Assembly (NCBI RefSeq): GCF_002251755.1
Contig: NZ_NOXT01000113.1
Location: forward strand, 25,585-89,584
Reading direction: 5' to 3'
Origin: Sandarakinorhabdus cyanobacteriorum
GTDB taxonomy: Bacteria; Pseudomonadota; Alphaproteobacteria; Sphingomonadales; Sphingomonadaceae
DNA length: 64,000 nucleotides
The first letter of the stretch is position 1. Each line of letters starts with the position of its first letter. The position numbers and the translations under genes are program-made. Below are positions 44,589 through 53,358 of this stretch, one piece after another. The notes under the pieces were generated by a model. The model was not told the origin of the DNA and ran no database searches. It was given only the letters and a program-made list of their open reading frames with translations.

Positions 44589-45797
44589 ATGATGATGCGC
44601 AGCTATGCGATCGGTCTGATCCTCGCGGCGACTGCCCTGACCGGCACCGCCAATGCGAAGGACAAGGCTTGGTACATCGGGGTGGAAGCGGGCGTGGGCC
44701 TGCTCCAGAACCAGGATCTGAACATTTCGACCGCCAACGGTGCCACCACCGTGAACCGGGCGATCAAGCAGGTCTATTTCCCGGGTTACGATGTGGGCGG
44801 CAACATCGGTTATGACTTTGGCGGTTTCCGCGCCGAATTCGCGCTGGACTATGTTCGCGGCCGCAATCGCACCTCCTATGTCGAAAATTCGCCCCCGGCG
44901 ATTCCCTTCACCAACGCCTCTGGCGTGACCGTCACGGGCGTGCCGCCGATTGGCGCCTATCGTGATGCCGGCGGTTCGTCGTCGGCCCTGGCCTTCATGA
45001 TGAACGGCATTGTCGATTTCGGCGGCAAGGACAAGAACGCGGGTGCCTATCTGGGCGCCGGTGCTGGTATTGCCCGCGTGAAGCAGTTCGGCCGCCTGCG
45101 TGCGCCGGGCGCCGTCTTCACCAACGATGCGGATACCGGCTTTGCCTGGAACTTTCTGGCCGGCGTGTACAAGCCGGTCAGCGATCACATCGATCTGGGC
45201 CTGAAGTATCGCTACCTGAAGGTCAGCAACGTCAACACCTTCACGACCAATGGTCTGCCGGTTGACACTCGTTTTGCCAGCCACAGCCTGCTGCTGACGC
45301 TGACCTACAACTTCTTCGAAGCCGAGCCGCCGCCGCCGCCGCCGCCGCCGCCCCCTCCGCCCCCGCCGCCGCCCCCTCCGCCGCCGCCGCCGCCGCTGCC
45401 GCCGTGCCCGCCGGCCGTGGTGACCCCGGGTCCGTTCCTGGTCTTCTTCGATTGGGACAAGTCGGCCATCACGCCGGAAGCCGCTTCGATCCTTGATCGT
45501 GCTGCCGAGCAATATGCCGCCACCGGCCAGACCAAGGTCGCGCTGGCTGGTCACGCCGACAAGTCGGGTAAGGACGAGTACAACGTGAAGCTGTCGCAGC
45601 GTCGCGCTGACGCCGTGAAGGCCTATCTGGCCGGCAAGGGTGTCCCGGGCGATGCCATCGGCACCGAAGCGTTCGGTGAAGGTCGTCCGCTGGTGGAAAC
45701 CGCCGACGGTGTGCGTGAACCGCAGAACCGCCGCGTGGAAATCACTTTCAGCGGCGCCCCGGCGCCGGCCCCGACGGGCCCCTGCCAGCCGCAGTAA
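44589..45797 (+). CDS. ompA: OmpA-family outer membrane protein
   Basis: 402 residues. Signal peptide MRSYAIGLILAATALTGTANA (start at 44589, 44592 or 44595). An eight-stranded beta-barrel (about 25-240) with WYIGVEAGVG, YDFGGFRAEFALDYVR and the final ...LLTLTYNFF strand. Then an uninterrupted run of about 23 Pro (codons 45327-45395) plus LPPCPP. The OmpA C-terminal peptidoglycan-binding domain (about 280-402) has LVFFDWDKSAITPEAASILDRAA, GHADKSGKDEYNVKLSQRRADAVKAYL and NRRVEI. It anchors the outer membrane to peptidoglycan. A typical terminator follows; codon use is less biased to G/C at third positions in places, as expected of a highly expressed gene. Confidence 0.95.
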   Translation: MMMRSYAIGLILAATALTGTANAKDKAWYIGVEAGVGLLQNQDLNISTANGATTVNRAIKQVYFPGYDVGGNIGYDFGGFRAEFALDYVRGRNRTSYVENSPPAIPFTNASGVTVTGVPPIGAYRDAGGSSSALAFMMNGIVDFGGKDKNAGAYLGAGAGIARVKQFGRLRAPGAVFTNDADTGFAWNFLAGVYKPVSDHIDLGLKYRYLKVSNVNTFTTNGLPVDTRFASHSLLLTLTYNFFEAEPPPPPPPPPPPPPPPPPPPPPPPLPPCPPAVVTPGPFLVFFDWDKSAITPEAASILDRAAEQYAATGQTKVALAGHADKSGKDEYNVKLSQRRADAVKAYLAGKGVPGDAIGTEAFGEGRPLVETADGVREPQNRRVEITFSGAPAPAPTGPCQPQ

Positions 45798-45823
45798 GCG
45801 GCCGACAGGCACACGCAAGAATT

Positions 45824-45857
45824 GGGAGAGCAACCGATTGGTTGCTCTCCCTTTTTT
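45824..45857 (+). terminator. Intrinsic terminator of ompA
   Basis: GGGAGAGCAAC (45824-45834), loop CGATTG, GTTGCTCTCCC (45841-45851), then six T. A perfect 11-bp stem 27 bases after the stop. Confidence 0.93.
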
Positions 45858-45904
45858 GTGTCCGTGATCTGATGATTGCTGGCCGGAGCCGGCCGCGAGC
45901 CGCC

Positions 45905-46564
45905 TTAGTCGTCGGCGACGATGGGTGCGGGCGGCTCGAACGTCGGCAGTGACAGGGCGGGCACCATCAGTCCAGCGGCCGGCGGCACATAGGCCAGCGC
46001 GGCGCGCACCAGCGGTACCTGTTCCAGCGCGATGGTGGAAAGCCCGCCCACCGATGCCAGCCGGGCGGCGAGACCAGCCTGACCGGTGGCCCAGCAGAAA
46101 TTATACTGCGCGTCCATGGTCGAAAAGCTGTTGTAGCTCCGGGTGTTGTACCGATCAAAGGCGGCCGCGCCACCCCGCTTCATGGTGCGGTTGAAGTGGC
46201 CGATCAGAACGTTCTGCGCATGCACCAGATCGGCGCCATGCTTGCGCAGCATCTGATTATAATTGTCCACTGCGCGCAGGAACGGCGAATATTGGCATTG
46301 CAGTGCCGCCACATTCATGGCGGCCCGCAGCATCCAGACCGCATGGGCGCGGGCTTCGGCCGGAGTCGGCTTGGAAAGATTGACCGGTTTGGGCACCATG
46401 ATGCCCGGCGTGGTCGGCAGCGTTGGCGGTTTGGGTGCGGGCTTGGCCAAGACCTTGGCCGGCACACGGCGCGCGGGTCGCTTGCGCTTGGCCGGTGCCG
46501 CATCGGCCGCGCTGGCCATCAGCACAGCACCAACGCTGGCCCAGAGAATCAGTTTGTTGTGCAT
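45905..46564 (-). CDS. Exported conserved hypothetical protein
   Basis: 219 residues with a clear signal peptide (KLILWASVGAVLMASAADA). A basic, Pro/Lys-rich linker (about 24-60) resembles cell-wall or nucleic-acid-interacting tails. The folded domain (about 68-190) has helices, two Cys (LQCQYSPFLRAVDNYNQML; QYNFCWATGQAG) that could form a disulfide, and FDRYNTRSYNSFSTMDAQYNF. The C-terminus is Pro-rich. I have seen similar proteins in sphingomonads but know of no function. Likely periplasmic. Confidence 0.7.
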   Translation of the reverse strand: MHNKLILWASVGAVLMASAADAAPAKRKRPARRVPAKVLAKPAPKPPTLPTTPGIMVPKPVNLSKPTPAEARAHAVWMLRAAMNVAALQCQYSPFLRAVDNYNQMLRKHGADLVHAQNVLIGHFNRTMKRGGAAAFDRYNTRSYNSFSTMDAQYNFCWATGQAGLAARLASVGGLSTIALEQVPLVRAALAYVPPAAGLMVPALSLPTFEPPAPIVADD

Positions 46565-46641
46565 TGTGGAATGGACCGTCCTGCGGGCCAGGCCGGTGGG
46601 CCGGGCCGGCCTGGGGCCGCCCGGCGCACCAGCGGTGCCGA

Positions 46642-46941
46642 TCAGCCCAGGATGCTGCCGAGCGACAGGGCGACCGACATGTCGCCTTCGATCTTCAGCT
46701 TGCCCATCATGAACGCCATCTGGGCGTTCTGCTTGCCGGTGGCGATGTCCATGAAATCGGCCATGCTCACCTTCACGGTGCAGGCGGTCGGGCCGTCTTC
46801 ATTGCTCACCACGACGGGCGAAACCGTATCATCGATGCGCACCAGGCCGTCGGCGCCAAAGTCGAATTTGACCGACTTCTTGAACTGGCCGCCGGCGCCG
46901 ATGCGCTGGGTCATCTGCGAAGTGATTTCTGCAAGGCTCAT
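46642..46941 (-). CDS. SCP2 sterol-binding domain protein
   Basis: 99 residues forming one SCP2 domain: ITSQMTQRIGAGGQFKKSVKFDFGADGLVRIDD...DGPTACTVKVSMADFMDIATGKQNAQMAFMMGKLKIEGDMSVALSLGSIL. MADF..I..GK...Q.AFM.GKLKI.GDM is the family signature. A cytosolic lipid- or acyl-CoA-binding role is likely; bacteria often use it near fatty-acid metabolism, which the local context neither supports nor refutes. Confidence 0.88.
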   Translation of the reverse strand: MSLAEITSQMTQRIGAGGQFKKSVKFDFGADGLVRIDDTVSPVVVSNEDGPTACTVKVSMADFMDIATGKQNAQMAFMMGKLKIEGDMSVALSLGSILG

Positions 46942-46963
46942 TGATTTTCCTTCCCCAAAGAAA

Positions 46964-46993
46964 AAGGGCCGCCCCGAAAACGGGACGGCCCTT
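46964..46993 (-). terminator. Terminator of the Ala-rich lipoprotein gene
   Basis: AAGGGCCGTCCCG/CGGGGCGGCCCTT (13-bp stem with one G-U pair) read on the minus strand, 4-base loop, followed by a T-rich tract (CCCTTTTTCTTT). It ends just before the SCP2 gene start, separating the two minus-strand genes. Confidence 0.85.
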
Positions 46994-47021
46994 CCTAAAG
47001 CAATTCGACGAAAAGTCGAAC

Positions 47022-47279
47022 TTACTTGGCAGCCGGAGCTTCAGCGGCCGGAGCGGCAGCGGCGTCAGCGGCCGGAGCAGCAGCGGCGTCAGCGGCCGGA
47101 GCGGCGGCGTCAGCAGCCGGAGCCATGGCGTCAGCAGCCGGAGCGGCTTCAGCAGCCGGAGCGGCTTCAGCGGCCGGAGCTTCGGCGGCCGGAGCTTCTT
47201 CGGCCTTCTTTTCGCCGCAAGCGACGACGAGCAGGGCGGCGCCAGCGATCAGAGCGGCGGTCTTCAGATTCTCGATCAT
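47022..47279 (-). CDS. Ala/Pro-rich low-complexity lipoprotein
   Basis: 85 residues. Signal MIENLKTAALIAGAALLVVACG with lipobox VVAC makes it a lipoprotein of about 65 mature residues. After GEKKAEEAP the rest is a repetitive string built from APAAEA and APAADA units. No folded domain. It is encoded by near-identical repeats and could vary in length by slippage. Outer-membrane or periplasmic spacer function is inference. It is monocistronic with its own terminator. Confidence 0.75.
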   Translation of the reverse strand: MIENLKTAALIAGAALLVVACGEKKAEEAPAAEAPAAEAAPAAEAAPAADAMAPAADAAAPAADAAAAPAADAAAAPAAEAPAAK

Positions 47280-47410
47280 GTTCAAACTCCTTGGACGGTA
47301 TCGCCTGGACCCAGGACGAGTTGGGACGGCAAACCCATATCCCCCAACCGGGGTAGACATTAGCGATGCGCGCCGCGTCGTGCAAGTGCAACATGCGGCG
47401 AACTGGGCGA

Positions 47411-48049
47411 TCAGATGGCCAGGCGCGACAACATGGCCGGCAGATGGCGGCGCAGCGCCGCGTCGAGCTGCATCATCGTGGCATTGCTGCCCTCGGCACG
47501 CAAGCTGGTCACCGGATCACTGAGCCCGCACGGGATGATTCCTTCAAAATCAGCCAGTTCGGGATCAACATTGAGCGAGATGCCGTGGAAGCTGACCCAG
47601 CGTTGCACGCGGATGCCAATGGCGCCAATCTTGGCCAGGCCGCGCTTGCCGTCCACCCACACACCGATCTTGCCCGGGATGATATGGGCGGTGATGCCAA
47701 AATCGCCCAGCGCGGCGATCAGCCATTGTTCGAGCGACGCGACGAATCTGCGCACGTCGCGGCCACGGGCCGCCAGATCGAGCATGACATAGACGGTGCG
47801 CTGCCCCGGCCCGTGATAGGTGTAACGGCCGCCGCGCCCGGCTTCGAACACCGGAAGGCGTGCTGGATCAACCAGTTCGGCTGGATCGGCACTGGTGCCG
47901 GCGGTGTAGAGTGGCGGATGCTCGACCAGCCAGATCCGCTCCGGCTCGGTGCCGGCCCGAATCGCTGCTGCCAGTTCCTGCATGCGTGCAAGTGCTGCCG
48001 GATAGTCGGTCAGCCCGTCCGCCACCTCCCAGACCAGGTCTGGAATCAC
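47411..48049 (-). CDS. lipB: Octanoyl-[acyl-carrier-protein]-protein N-octanoyltransferase
   Basis: 212 residues. LipB transfers octanoyl from ACP to lipoyl domains. Evidence: [40 protein letters not shown], the catalytic Lys in [40 protein letters not shown] (catalytic Cys in IPCGL) and DPVTSL. Start is GTG 48049, overlapping the epoxide hydrolase stop (GTGA); the long frame upstream is spurious. Confidence 0.95.
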   Translation of the reverse strand: MIPDLVWEVADGLTDYPAALARMQELAAAIRAGTEPERIWLVEHPPLYTAGTSADPAELVDPARLPVFEAGRGGRYTYHGPGQRTVYVMLDLAARGRDVRRFVASLEQWLIAALGDFGITAHIIPGKIGVWVDGKRGLAKIGAIGIRVQRWVSFHGISLNVDPELADFEGIIPCGLSDPVTSLRAEGSNATMMQLDAALRRHLPAMLSRLAI

Positions 48050-49188
48050 AGCCCGGCCGCAAAGGCCCGGAGATCGGCCAGGAACAGTTCGGGTTCCTCC
48101 AAGCTGGCGAAATGGCCGCCACGCGGCATCGTCGTCCAGTGGGTGACGTTGTAACCGCGCTCCACCATCGCACGCGGCGGAAAGGCCAGAAGATCGCGCG
48201 GGAAGGCAGCAACGCCCACTGGCACCACTACGCGGGCACCGGCCGGCATGGCAAAACCGCCTTCCAGATAGAGGCCGCGATACAGCCAGGTGGCCGTGAG
48301 GAAGCTGCGGGTGGTGAGATAGATCATGATGTTGGTAAGCATCTGATCCATGGTGAAGGGCGGATCGACATAATCCCCCGCCACGTCCGACCAGCCGACG
48401 AACTTCTCGGCAAACCAAGCCGCCACGCCCATGGGTGAATCCATCATGGCAAAGCCCAGGCTCTGCGGCTTGGTGCCCTGCAGGTGGAGATAGGCGGTCT
48501 CGGCCTCCCTTATGGCCACCGCCTTCTGCAGCCATGCCAATTCCTCCGGTGCCTTGGGCGACATGTCAGCCGGCCGCAGGCCAAAGCCGTTGAGGTGGAT
48601 CGCCTGCACGCGGGTCGAATCGAGCCCGATCCAGCCGCCGATCACACAGCCCCAATCCCCGCCCTGATAGAAATAGCGGTCATAGCCCAACGCGCCCATC
48701 AGCGCGTCATAGCGGCGGCCAATCTCGCGCGGGCCGATCGGCGCCGACGGCCGATCAGACCAGGCATAGCCGGGCAGGGACGGCGCGACGACATGGAAGG
48801 CCGGCGCCGATTTGTCTTCCGGTTCGGCCAGCCGTTCGATGATGGCATCAAATTCCTGGATTGATCCCGGCCAGCCATGGGCGATCAGCAGCGGTCGCGC
48901 ATCAGGCCGGCTTGAGCGCAGATGGACGCAATGGAGGTGAAACGGCTGGCCACCATCCTCCCCCACCGCCACGCGGCAATGCGGTAGCCGGTTGAGGCGC
49001 ACCACCGCTGCTGGCCAGTCAAAATCGTTCAGCCAGTGCGCCTGCAGCCGCTGCATATAATCGCGGTTGGCACCGTGCCGCCAGCCAGCGTTCGGCGGCT
49101 CTTCGAACCAGCGATAGGCCGCAACCCGGTCGCGAATCCAGGCGACTTCGGGTTCGTTCGCCGGGATCGTGAACGGCGTGCTGCTCAT
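48046..49188 (-). CDS. Epoxide hydrolase family protein
   Basis: 380 residues: the EHN N-terminal domain (about 1-110), oxyanion motif [11 protein letters not shown], nucleophile in [16 protein letters not shown] (Asp), a Tyr-rich cap ([26 protein letters not shown]) and the catalytic His in [15 protein letters not shown]. Resembles microsomal/juvenile-hormone-type epoxide hydrolases. The start overlaps the GMC oxidoreductase stop (ATGA). Substrate unknown. Confidence 0.92.
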   Translation of the reverse strand: MSSTPFTIPANEPEVAWIRDRVAAYRWFEEPPNAGWRHGANRDYMQRLQAHWLNDFDWPAAVVRLNRLPHCRVAVGEDGGQPFHLHCVHLRSSRPDARPLLIAHGWPGSIQEFDAIIERLAEPEDKSAPAFHVVAPSLPGYAWSDRPSAPIGPREIGRRYDALMGALGYDRYFYQGGDWGCVIGGWIGLDSTRVQAIHLNGFGLRPADMSPKAPEELAWLQKAVAIREAETAYLHLQGTKPQSLGFAMMDSPMGVAAWFAEKFVGWSDVAGDYVDPPFTMDQMLTNIMIYLTTRSFLTATWLYRGLYLEGGFAMPAGARVVVPVGVAAFPRDLLAFPPRAMVERGYNVTHWTTMPRGGHFASLEEPELFLADLRAFAAGL

Positions 49189-50819
49189 GCCGCCAGCCCC
49201 AGCTTGCGCTCCAGCTTCACACGGCTGGCGATGATGTCGGCGGCCTTTTCGGCGATCATGATGGTCGGCGCATTGGTGTTGCCCGACACGAGATAGGGCA
49301 TCACGCTGGCATCAATCACCCGCAGCCCCTCCACGCCATTCACCCTGAGCTGGCCATCCACCACGGCTCGCTCGTCCACGCCCATGCGGCAGGTGCCGAC
49401 CGGGTGATAGATGGTCTCGGCCCAGCCACGCATCTTTTCCAGCAGCGTGGCGCGGTCGGTCACACTCGGCCCGGGCCAGGCTTCGCCATCATTATAGGGC
49501 GCAAAGGCCGGCTGGCCGCCGATGCGGCGGGCGATTTCCACCCCGGCCACCAGCGTTTCCACATCCTCGGGCGCCGACAGATAATTGGGATCGATCGCCG
49601 GTGCCGCCAGCGGATCGGGCGATTTCAGCCGGATCGTGCCCCGGCTTTCCGGGCGCAGCTGGCAGACATGCAGCTGATAACCATGCCGGCCGCCCATGGT
49701 GCCGCGGCCGTGCGGGTTGCCGATCACCGGCATGAAATGCATCTGGATATCGGGGGCGGCCAGGCCCTCGCGGGTGGACAGGAACGCCCCCACCGGGGTT
49801 GGCATATGGGCGCCATTGCCGCTGCGCGTGAACACCCATTTGCCCAGCGCCATCAATTTGTTGATGAATTTCGAATTGTTGTTGAGCGTGATCGGCTGGC
49901 TGCAATGCCATTGCACGATCACATCCAGGTGATCCTGCAGATTGCCGCCCACATCCGGGCTGTCGACCACCACGTCCACACCCATGGCCTGAAGATGCGC
50001 CGCCGGGCCGATGCCCGACAGCATCAGCAGCTGCGGGCTGTTCACCGCGCCGCCGCACAGGATGATTTCCCGCCCCATGGCGCGCCCGTCGACCTTGCCC
50101 TGGGTGTAGCTGACGCCGACGGCGCGCTTGCCGTCGAACAGCACGCGCCGCGCCTGCACGCCGGTGCGGATCTCGAGGTTCGGCCGCGCCCGCACCTCGG
50201 CAGTCAGATAGGCCTTGGCCGCCGAGAAGCGTTCCCCATCCTTGATCGTGGCATCATATTGGCCGGCGCCTTCAAATTGCAGCCCGTTGAAATCATCGGT
50301 GCGGCCATAGCCGGCCTCCACCGCCGCCTGCAGAAAGGCATCGTTGAGCGGGTTGGGCAGGGCACCCTTGCGGCTGCTGTGCAACGGGCCGCCGGCGCCG
50401 TGATATTCATCGGCGCCGCGCTCCGAATCCTCGGCCTTGCGGAAATAGGGCAACACATCGGCCCAGCCCCAGCCGGTCAGGCCGAGCTGGCTCCAGCGAT
50501 CATAATCGCTGGCATGACCGCGGATATAGACCATGCCATTGATGGACGAGGAGCCGCCCAGCGCCCGCCCGCGCGGCCAATAGAGCTTGCGGCCCCCCAG
50601 ATGCGCTTGCGGTTCGGTCCAGAAGGCCCAATCGAACGGGCTGTCCTTGTCGGGCGGGATGATGTTGGCGATGCCCGCCGGCATCTGGATCAGCATGTTG
50701 TTGTCGTTGCCGCCGGCTTCCAGCAGCAGCACGCGGGTGCCCGCATCGGCCGACAACCGGTTGGCCAGGGCGCAGCCGGCCGAACCGGCGCCCACGATGA
50801 TGAAATCAAACGGGTCCAT
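49185..50819 (-). CDS. GMC family oxidoreductase (choline dehydrogenase-like)
   Basis: 544 residues. Rossmann FAD site DFIIVGAGSAGCALANRLS; GMC signature 1 WPRGRALGGSSSINGMVYIRGHASDYDRW; signature 2 REIILCGGAVNSPQLLMLSGIGPA; catalytic His in IYHPVGTCRMG and the C-terminal LRVIDASVMPYLVSGNTNAPTIMIAEKAADII. It oxidises an alcohol with FAD. Start at ATG 50819 after AGGGAG. First gene of the GMC/epoxide hydrolase/lipB coupled operon. Confidence 0.93.
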   Translation of the reverse strand: MDPFDFIIVGAGSAGCALANRLSADAGTRVLLLEAGGNDNNMLIQMPAGIANIIPPDKDSPFDWAFWTEPQAHLGGRKLYWPRGRALGGSSSINGMVYIRGHASDYDRWSQLGLTGWGWADVLPYFRKAEDSERGADEYHGAGGPLHSSRKGALPNPLNDAFLQAAVEAGYGRTDDFNGLQFEGAGQYDATIKDGERFSAAKAYLTAEVRARPNLEIRTGVQARRVLFDGKRAVGVSYTQGKVDGRAMGREIILCGGAVNSPQLLMLSGIGPAAHLQAMGVDVVVDSPDVGGNLQDHLDVIVQWHCSQPITLNNNSKFINKLMALGKWVFTRSGNGAHMPTPVGAFLSTREGLAAPDIQMHFMPVIGNPHGRGTMGGRHGYQLHVCQLRPESRGTIRLKSPDPLAAPAIDPNYLSAPEDVETLVAGVEIARRIGGQPAFAPYNDGEAWPGPSVTDRATLLEKMRGWAETIYHPVGTCRMGVDERAVVDGQLRVNGVEGLRVIDASVMPYLVSGNTNAPTIMIAEKAADIIASRVKLERKLGLAA

Positions 50820-50977
50820 GCCCAAACTCCCTAAGCGATTTTGCCCACGCTAACCCTGTTTTGAGTCGTGCGCAAACTGCCAGACATGGGGAGGTAATGA
50901 TTGCAAATTTGTTTCTTGCGAGTTCATATTCAGGTAAATAGTTTGTTCATGAATTGATGCTTTTGGGGGAAAGATCA

Positions 50978-51640
50978 ATGTTCAGAAACATCCTGTCTGC
51001 CGGCGGGTATGCGGTCATCCTCGCCTCGGCCGCGGCCGCCACACCGCCCAGCGTGGTGCAATGGAGCACGGCTCAGGGCGGCAACGGCCACCATTATGAA
51101 GTGGTGTTCGATCCCAACATCAGCTGGCAGGCGGCCAGCGCCGCCGCGGCCGCGCGCAGCTTTGGCGGCCGCAGTGGCCATCTCGCGACCTTCGTCACCC
51201 GCGCCGAACAGGAATATGTCATTGCCCAGCTGGGCGGCGGCACCGCGCTCAATGCCCTGTGGCTGGGCGGCTACCAATCGGGCGGCAGCGCCGAACCCTA
51301 TGGCGGCTGGAACTGGGTGACCGGCGAAGCCTGGGCCGGCGTCGCGCCCAATGATCCCAACCTGCCGCGATCGGATTTCGGGTTCAACAACCTCTATTTC
51401 AATGGCGACCCCGAAGGCTACACCATCACCTGGTGGAACAGCGGCGGCATCAATGACTATGTCGGCACGCCCAACCCGATCTATGGCGATGGAAATGGCG
51501 GCAGCTCCCGCGGCTATATCGTTGAATATGGCCTGGCCGCCGTGCCGGAACCCGGTGCCTGGGTCAGCATGATCTTCGGCTTTGGTCTTGTTGGCCTCAG
51601 CAAGCGCCGCCGCAGGGGCGTGCGCCCGGCCAGCGTCTGA
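50978..51640 (+). CDS. PEP-CTERM anchored, C-type-lectin-like exported protein
   Basis: 220 residues. Signal peptide FRNILSAGGYAVILASAAAA, then a C-type-lectin-like domain (ISWQAASAAAAARSFGGRSGHLATFVTRAEQEYVIAQLGG...LWLGGYQ...WNWVTGEAW...YIVEY). The C-terminus is a PEP-CTERM sorting signal (VPEPGAWVSMIFGFGLVGLSKRRRR), processed by exosortase during export with exopolysaccharide. Start at 50978 after GGGGGAAAG. The exosortase genes are not in this window. Confidence 0.88.
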   Translation: MFRNILSAGGYAVILASAAAATPPSVVQWSTAQGGNGHHYEVVFDPNISWQAASAAAAARSFGGRSGHLATFVTRAEQEYVIAQLGGGTALNALWLGGYQSGGSAEPYGGWNWVTGEAWAGVAPNDPNLPRSDFGFNNLYFNGDPEGYTITWWNSGGINDYVGTPNPIYGDGNGGSSRGYIVEYGLAAVPEPGAWVSMIFGFGLVGLSKRRRRGVRPASV

Positions 51641-51649
51641 GCGGGCGGC

Positions 51650-52156
51650 TCAGGCCAGATCGACCATGATCTCGGCCGACACGCCCTCCAGCGCGGCCTG
51701 AACATCGGCCTCGCTCACGCCCGGCGGCAGGCTGGCCACCACCTCGGCGCGGAACAGCCGCGCGCCTGACCAGGCGCCATCCTCGGCCGTGGTTTCCAGC
51801 TGCTCGATGTTCACCTTCAACGGGCTCAGCGCCTGCGCCAGTTCGTTGACGATGCCCGGCCGGTCCTGCGCCACCAGCTGCAGGGTCAGCCGCGTGCCCG
51901 TCTCGGCCGCGCCTTCGCCGGCATCGACCAGGCTGACATTCAGCCCCTTGGCGTCCACATCGGCCACCGCCTTGTGCAGCACGGCCAGCCGTTCCGGCGC
52001 GATTTCCACCAGCACGCTGCCAACATAGCGCCCGGCCAGCCGCGCCAGATGCGATTCCAGCCAGTTGCCGCCCGCATCCAGCACCGCCTGCGCCAGCGCG
52101 GCGGTCAGGCCCGGCCGGTCGGAGCCGATGACGGTGAGGATGACTTTGCTGGCCAT
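51650..52156 (-). CDS. ACT-domain protein (GcvR-like)
   Basis: 168 residues with two ACT modules: KVILTVIGSDRPGLTAALAQAVLDAGGNWLESHLARLAGRYVGSVLVEI and RLTLQLVAQDRPGIVNELAQALSPLKVNIEQLETTAEDGAWSGARLFRAEVV. The domains' D.RPGL/I motifs bind small ligands, typically amino acids. Tandem-ACT proteins of this size include GcvR, a regulator of glycine cleavage. The exact role here is unproven. Likely co-transcribed with the upstream aminotransferase. Confidence 0.85.
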   Translation of the reverse strand: MASKVILTVIGSDRPGLTAALAQAVLDAGGNWLESHLARLAGRYVGSVLVEIAPERLAVLHKAVADVDAKGLNVSLVDAGEGAAETGTRLTLQLVAQDRPGIVNELAQALSPLKVNIEQLETTAEDGAWSGARLFRAEVVASLPPGVSEADVQAALEGVSAEIMVDLA

Positions 52157-52214
52157 GGGCGTTTCCCTTGTTCTGTTTGGCCAACCCATGCGCCGGGCTG
52201 GTGAGGCTGGCAAG

Positions 52215-53333
52215 TCAGACGTTGACCAGCTCCGGCAGCGCCCGGGCATAGCGTTCCACGTCGGCCAGCCGCCCGGTCGACACGCGCGACCATTCGGGCC
52301 AGGCCGGCCCCCACGCCCCGCGCACCAAAATCCCGCGCTGCGCCATGGCGGCGGCAAAGCGGTTGGCATCGGCCACCTTCACGAACAGGAAGTTGGTCTG
52401 GCTGGGCAGGGCCACCGTGCCCGCCTTGGCGACAGCGGCCTGCAGCACCCGGCGCGCGGCGATGATCGATGCCCGGCTCTGCTGCTGGAACGCGCCATCA
52501 TCCCAGGCCGCCAGCGCTGCGGCGAGGCCCGGCGCATTCAGGCTGATGGTCAGCCGGTGGCGCTTCAGCTCGGCAGCATTTTCGGGGGAGGCGACGGCAT
52601 AGCCGATGCGCAGGCCGGCCATGCCGAACAATTTCGAAAAGGTGCGGGTGATGATGATGTTGGCACCATTGGCCACCAGCGGCAGCATCGTGGTGGCGGC
52701 CGGATTGTCGGCCAATTCCATATAGGCTTCATCGACCAGCAGGGTGACATGCGCCGGCAGCGCCTTGGCAAAGGCGGCCAGTTGGGCCGGCGGCAGCACC
52801 ATGCCAGTGGGGTTGTTGGGGTTGCACAGATAGACCATGGCAACGCCGGGCAGGGCGGCGGCGCGGGCCAGCGCATCGAGATCGATCCCCATGTCGGGCG
52901 CCATCGCCACGCGGCGATAGTTCAGGCCCTGCGCCATCGGATAGAGCAAAGGCTCGTCAAACTGCAGCGCCGGCACCAGGATGGTGCCGCGCCGCCCCCA
53001 GGCCAGCGCCGCGCTGGTGATCAGTTCGGAACTGCCGTGGCCCAGCACCACCTGCGCGGCCGGCACGCCCAGGCGTTGGCCGATCTTCGCCTTCAACCGC
53101 TCCTCGGCATCATCGGCATAATACCAGGCGCTGCGGGCCAGATCGGCCATGGCCTGGATCGCCGATGCCGGCGGGCCGAGCGGGTTTTCATTATATTTGA
53201 GATGCGCCACCCCCGGCGCCGGCGCAAAGCCGGTGGGATCGGCCACCATCGGCTGGATGGTGATGGCGCGGGCCGGTGCAGAGGCCGCCGCTGTTCCTGC
53301 CAGCCCCAGCCAGTTCCGCCGTGTCACGTCCAT
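52215..53333 (-). CDS. HisC-like PLP aminotransferase with Tat signal
   Basis: 372 residues. An N-terminal twin-Arg signal VTRRNWLGLAGTAAASAPARA. The aminotransferase fold has LKYNENPLGPPASAIQAM, LGHGSSELI, YLCNPNNPTGMVLP, LLVDEAYMEL, TRTFSKLFGMAGLRIGYAVAS (PLP-Lys in TFSK) and NFLFVK. It resembles histidinol-phosphate aminotransferase, but a Tat signal suggests export of a PLP enzyme to the periplasm. A different role from histidine synthesis is likely. It lies between an ACT protein and a flavoprotein on the same strand. Confidence 0.85.
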   Translation of the reverse strand: MDVTRRNWLGLAGTAAASAPARAITIQPMVADPTGFAPAPGVAHLKYNENPLGPPASAIQAMADLARSAWYYADDAEERLKAKIGQRLGVPAAQVVLGHGSSELITSAALAWGRRGTILVPALQFDEPLLYPMAQGLNYRRVAMAPDMGIDLDALARAAALPGVAMVYLCNPNNPTGMVLPPAQLAAFAKALPAHVTLLVDEAYMELADNPAATTMLPLVANGANIIITRTFSKLFGMAGLRIGYAVASPENAAELKRHRLTISLNAPGLAAALAAWDDGAFQQQSRASIIAARRVLQAAVAKAGTVALPSQTNFLFVKVADANRFAAAMAQRGILVRGAWGPAWPEWSRVSTGRLADVERYARALPELVNV

Positions 53334-53358
53334 GTCTGCCCCCCTGAAAACCGCTGCA

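Noticed and set aside
45327-45400. CCG-rich tract as a possible CRISPR-like or microsatellite non-coding element
   Set aside because: It is in frame as polyproline inside OmpA; no repeat-spacer structure.
47026-47523. Ala/Gly/Ser-rich plus-strand frame opposite the lipoprotein gene
   Set aside because: Merely the complement of the APAAEA repeats; no start signal, and the minus strand has a lipoprotein signal and terminator.
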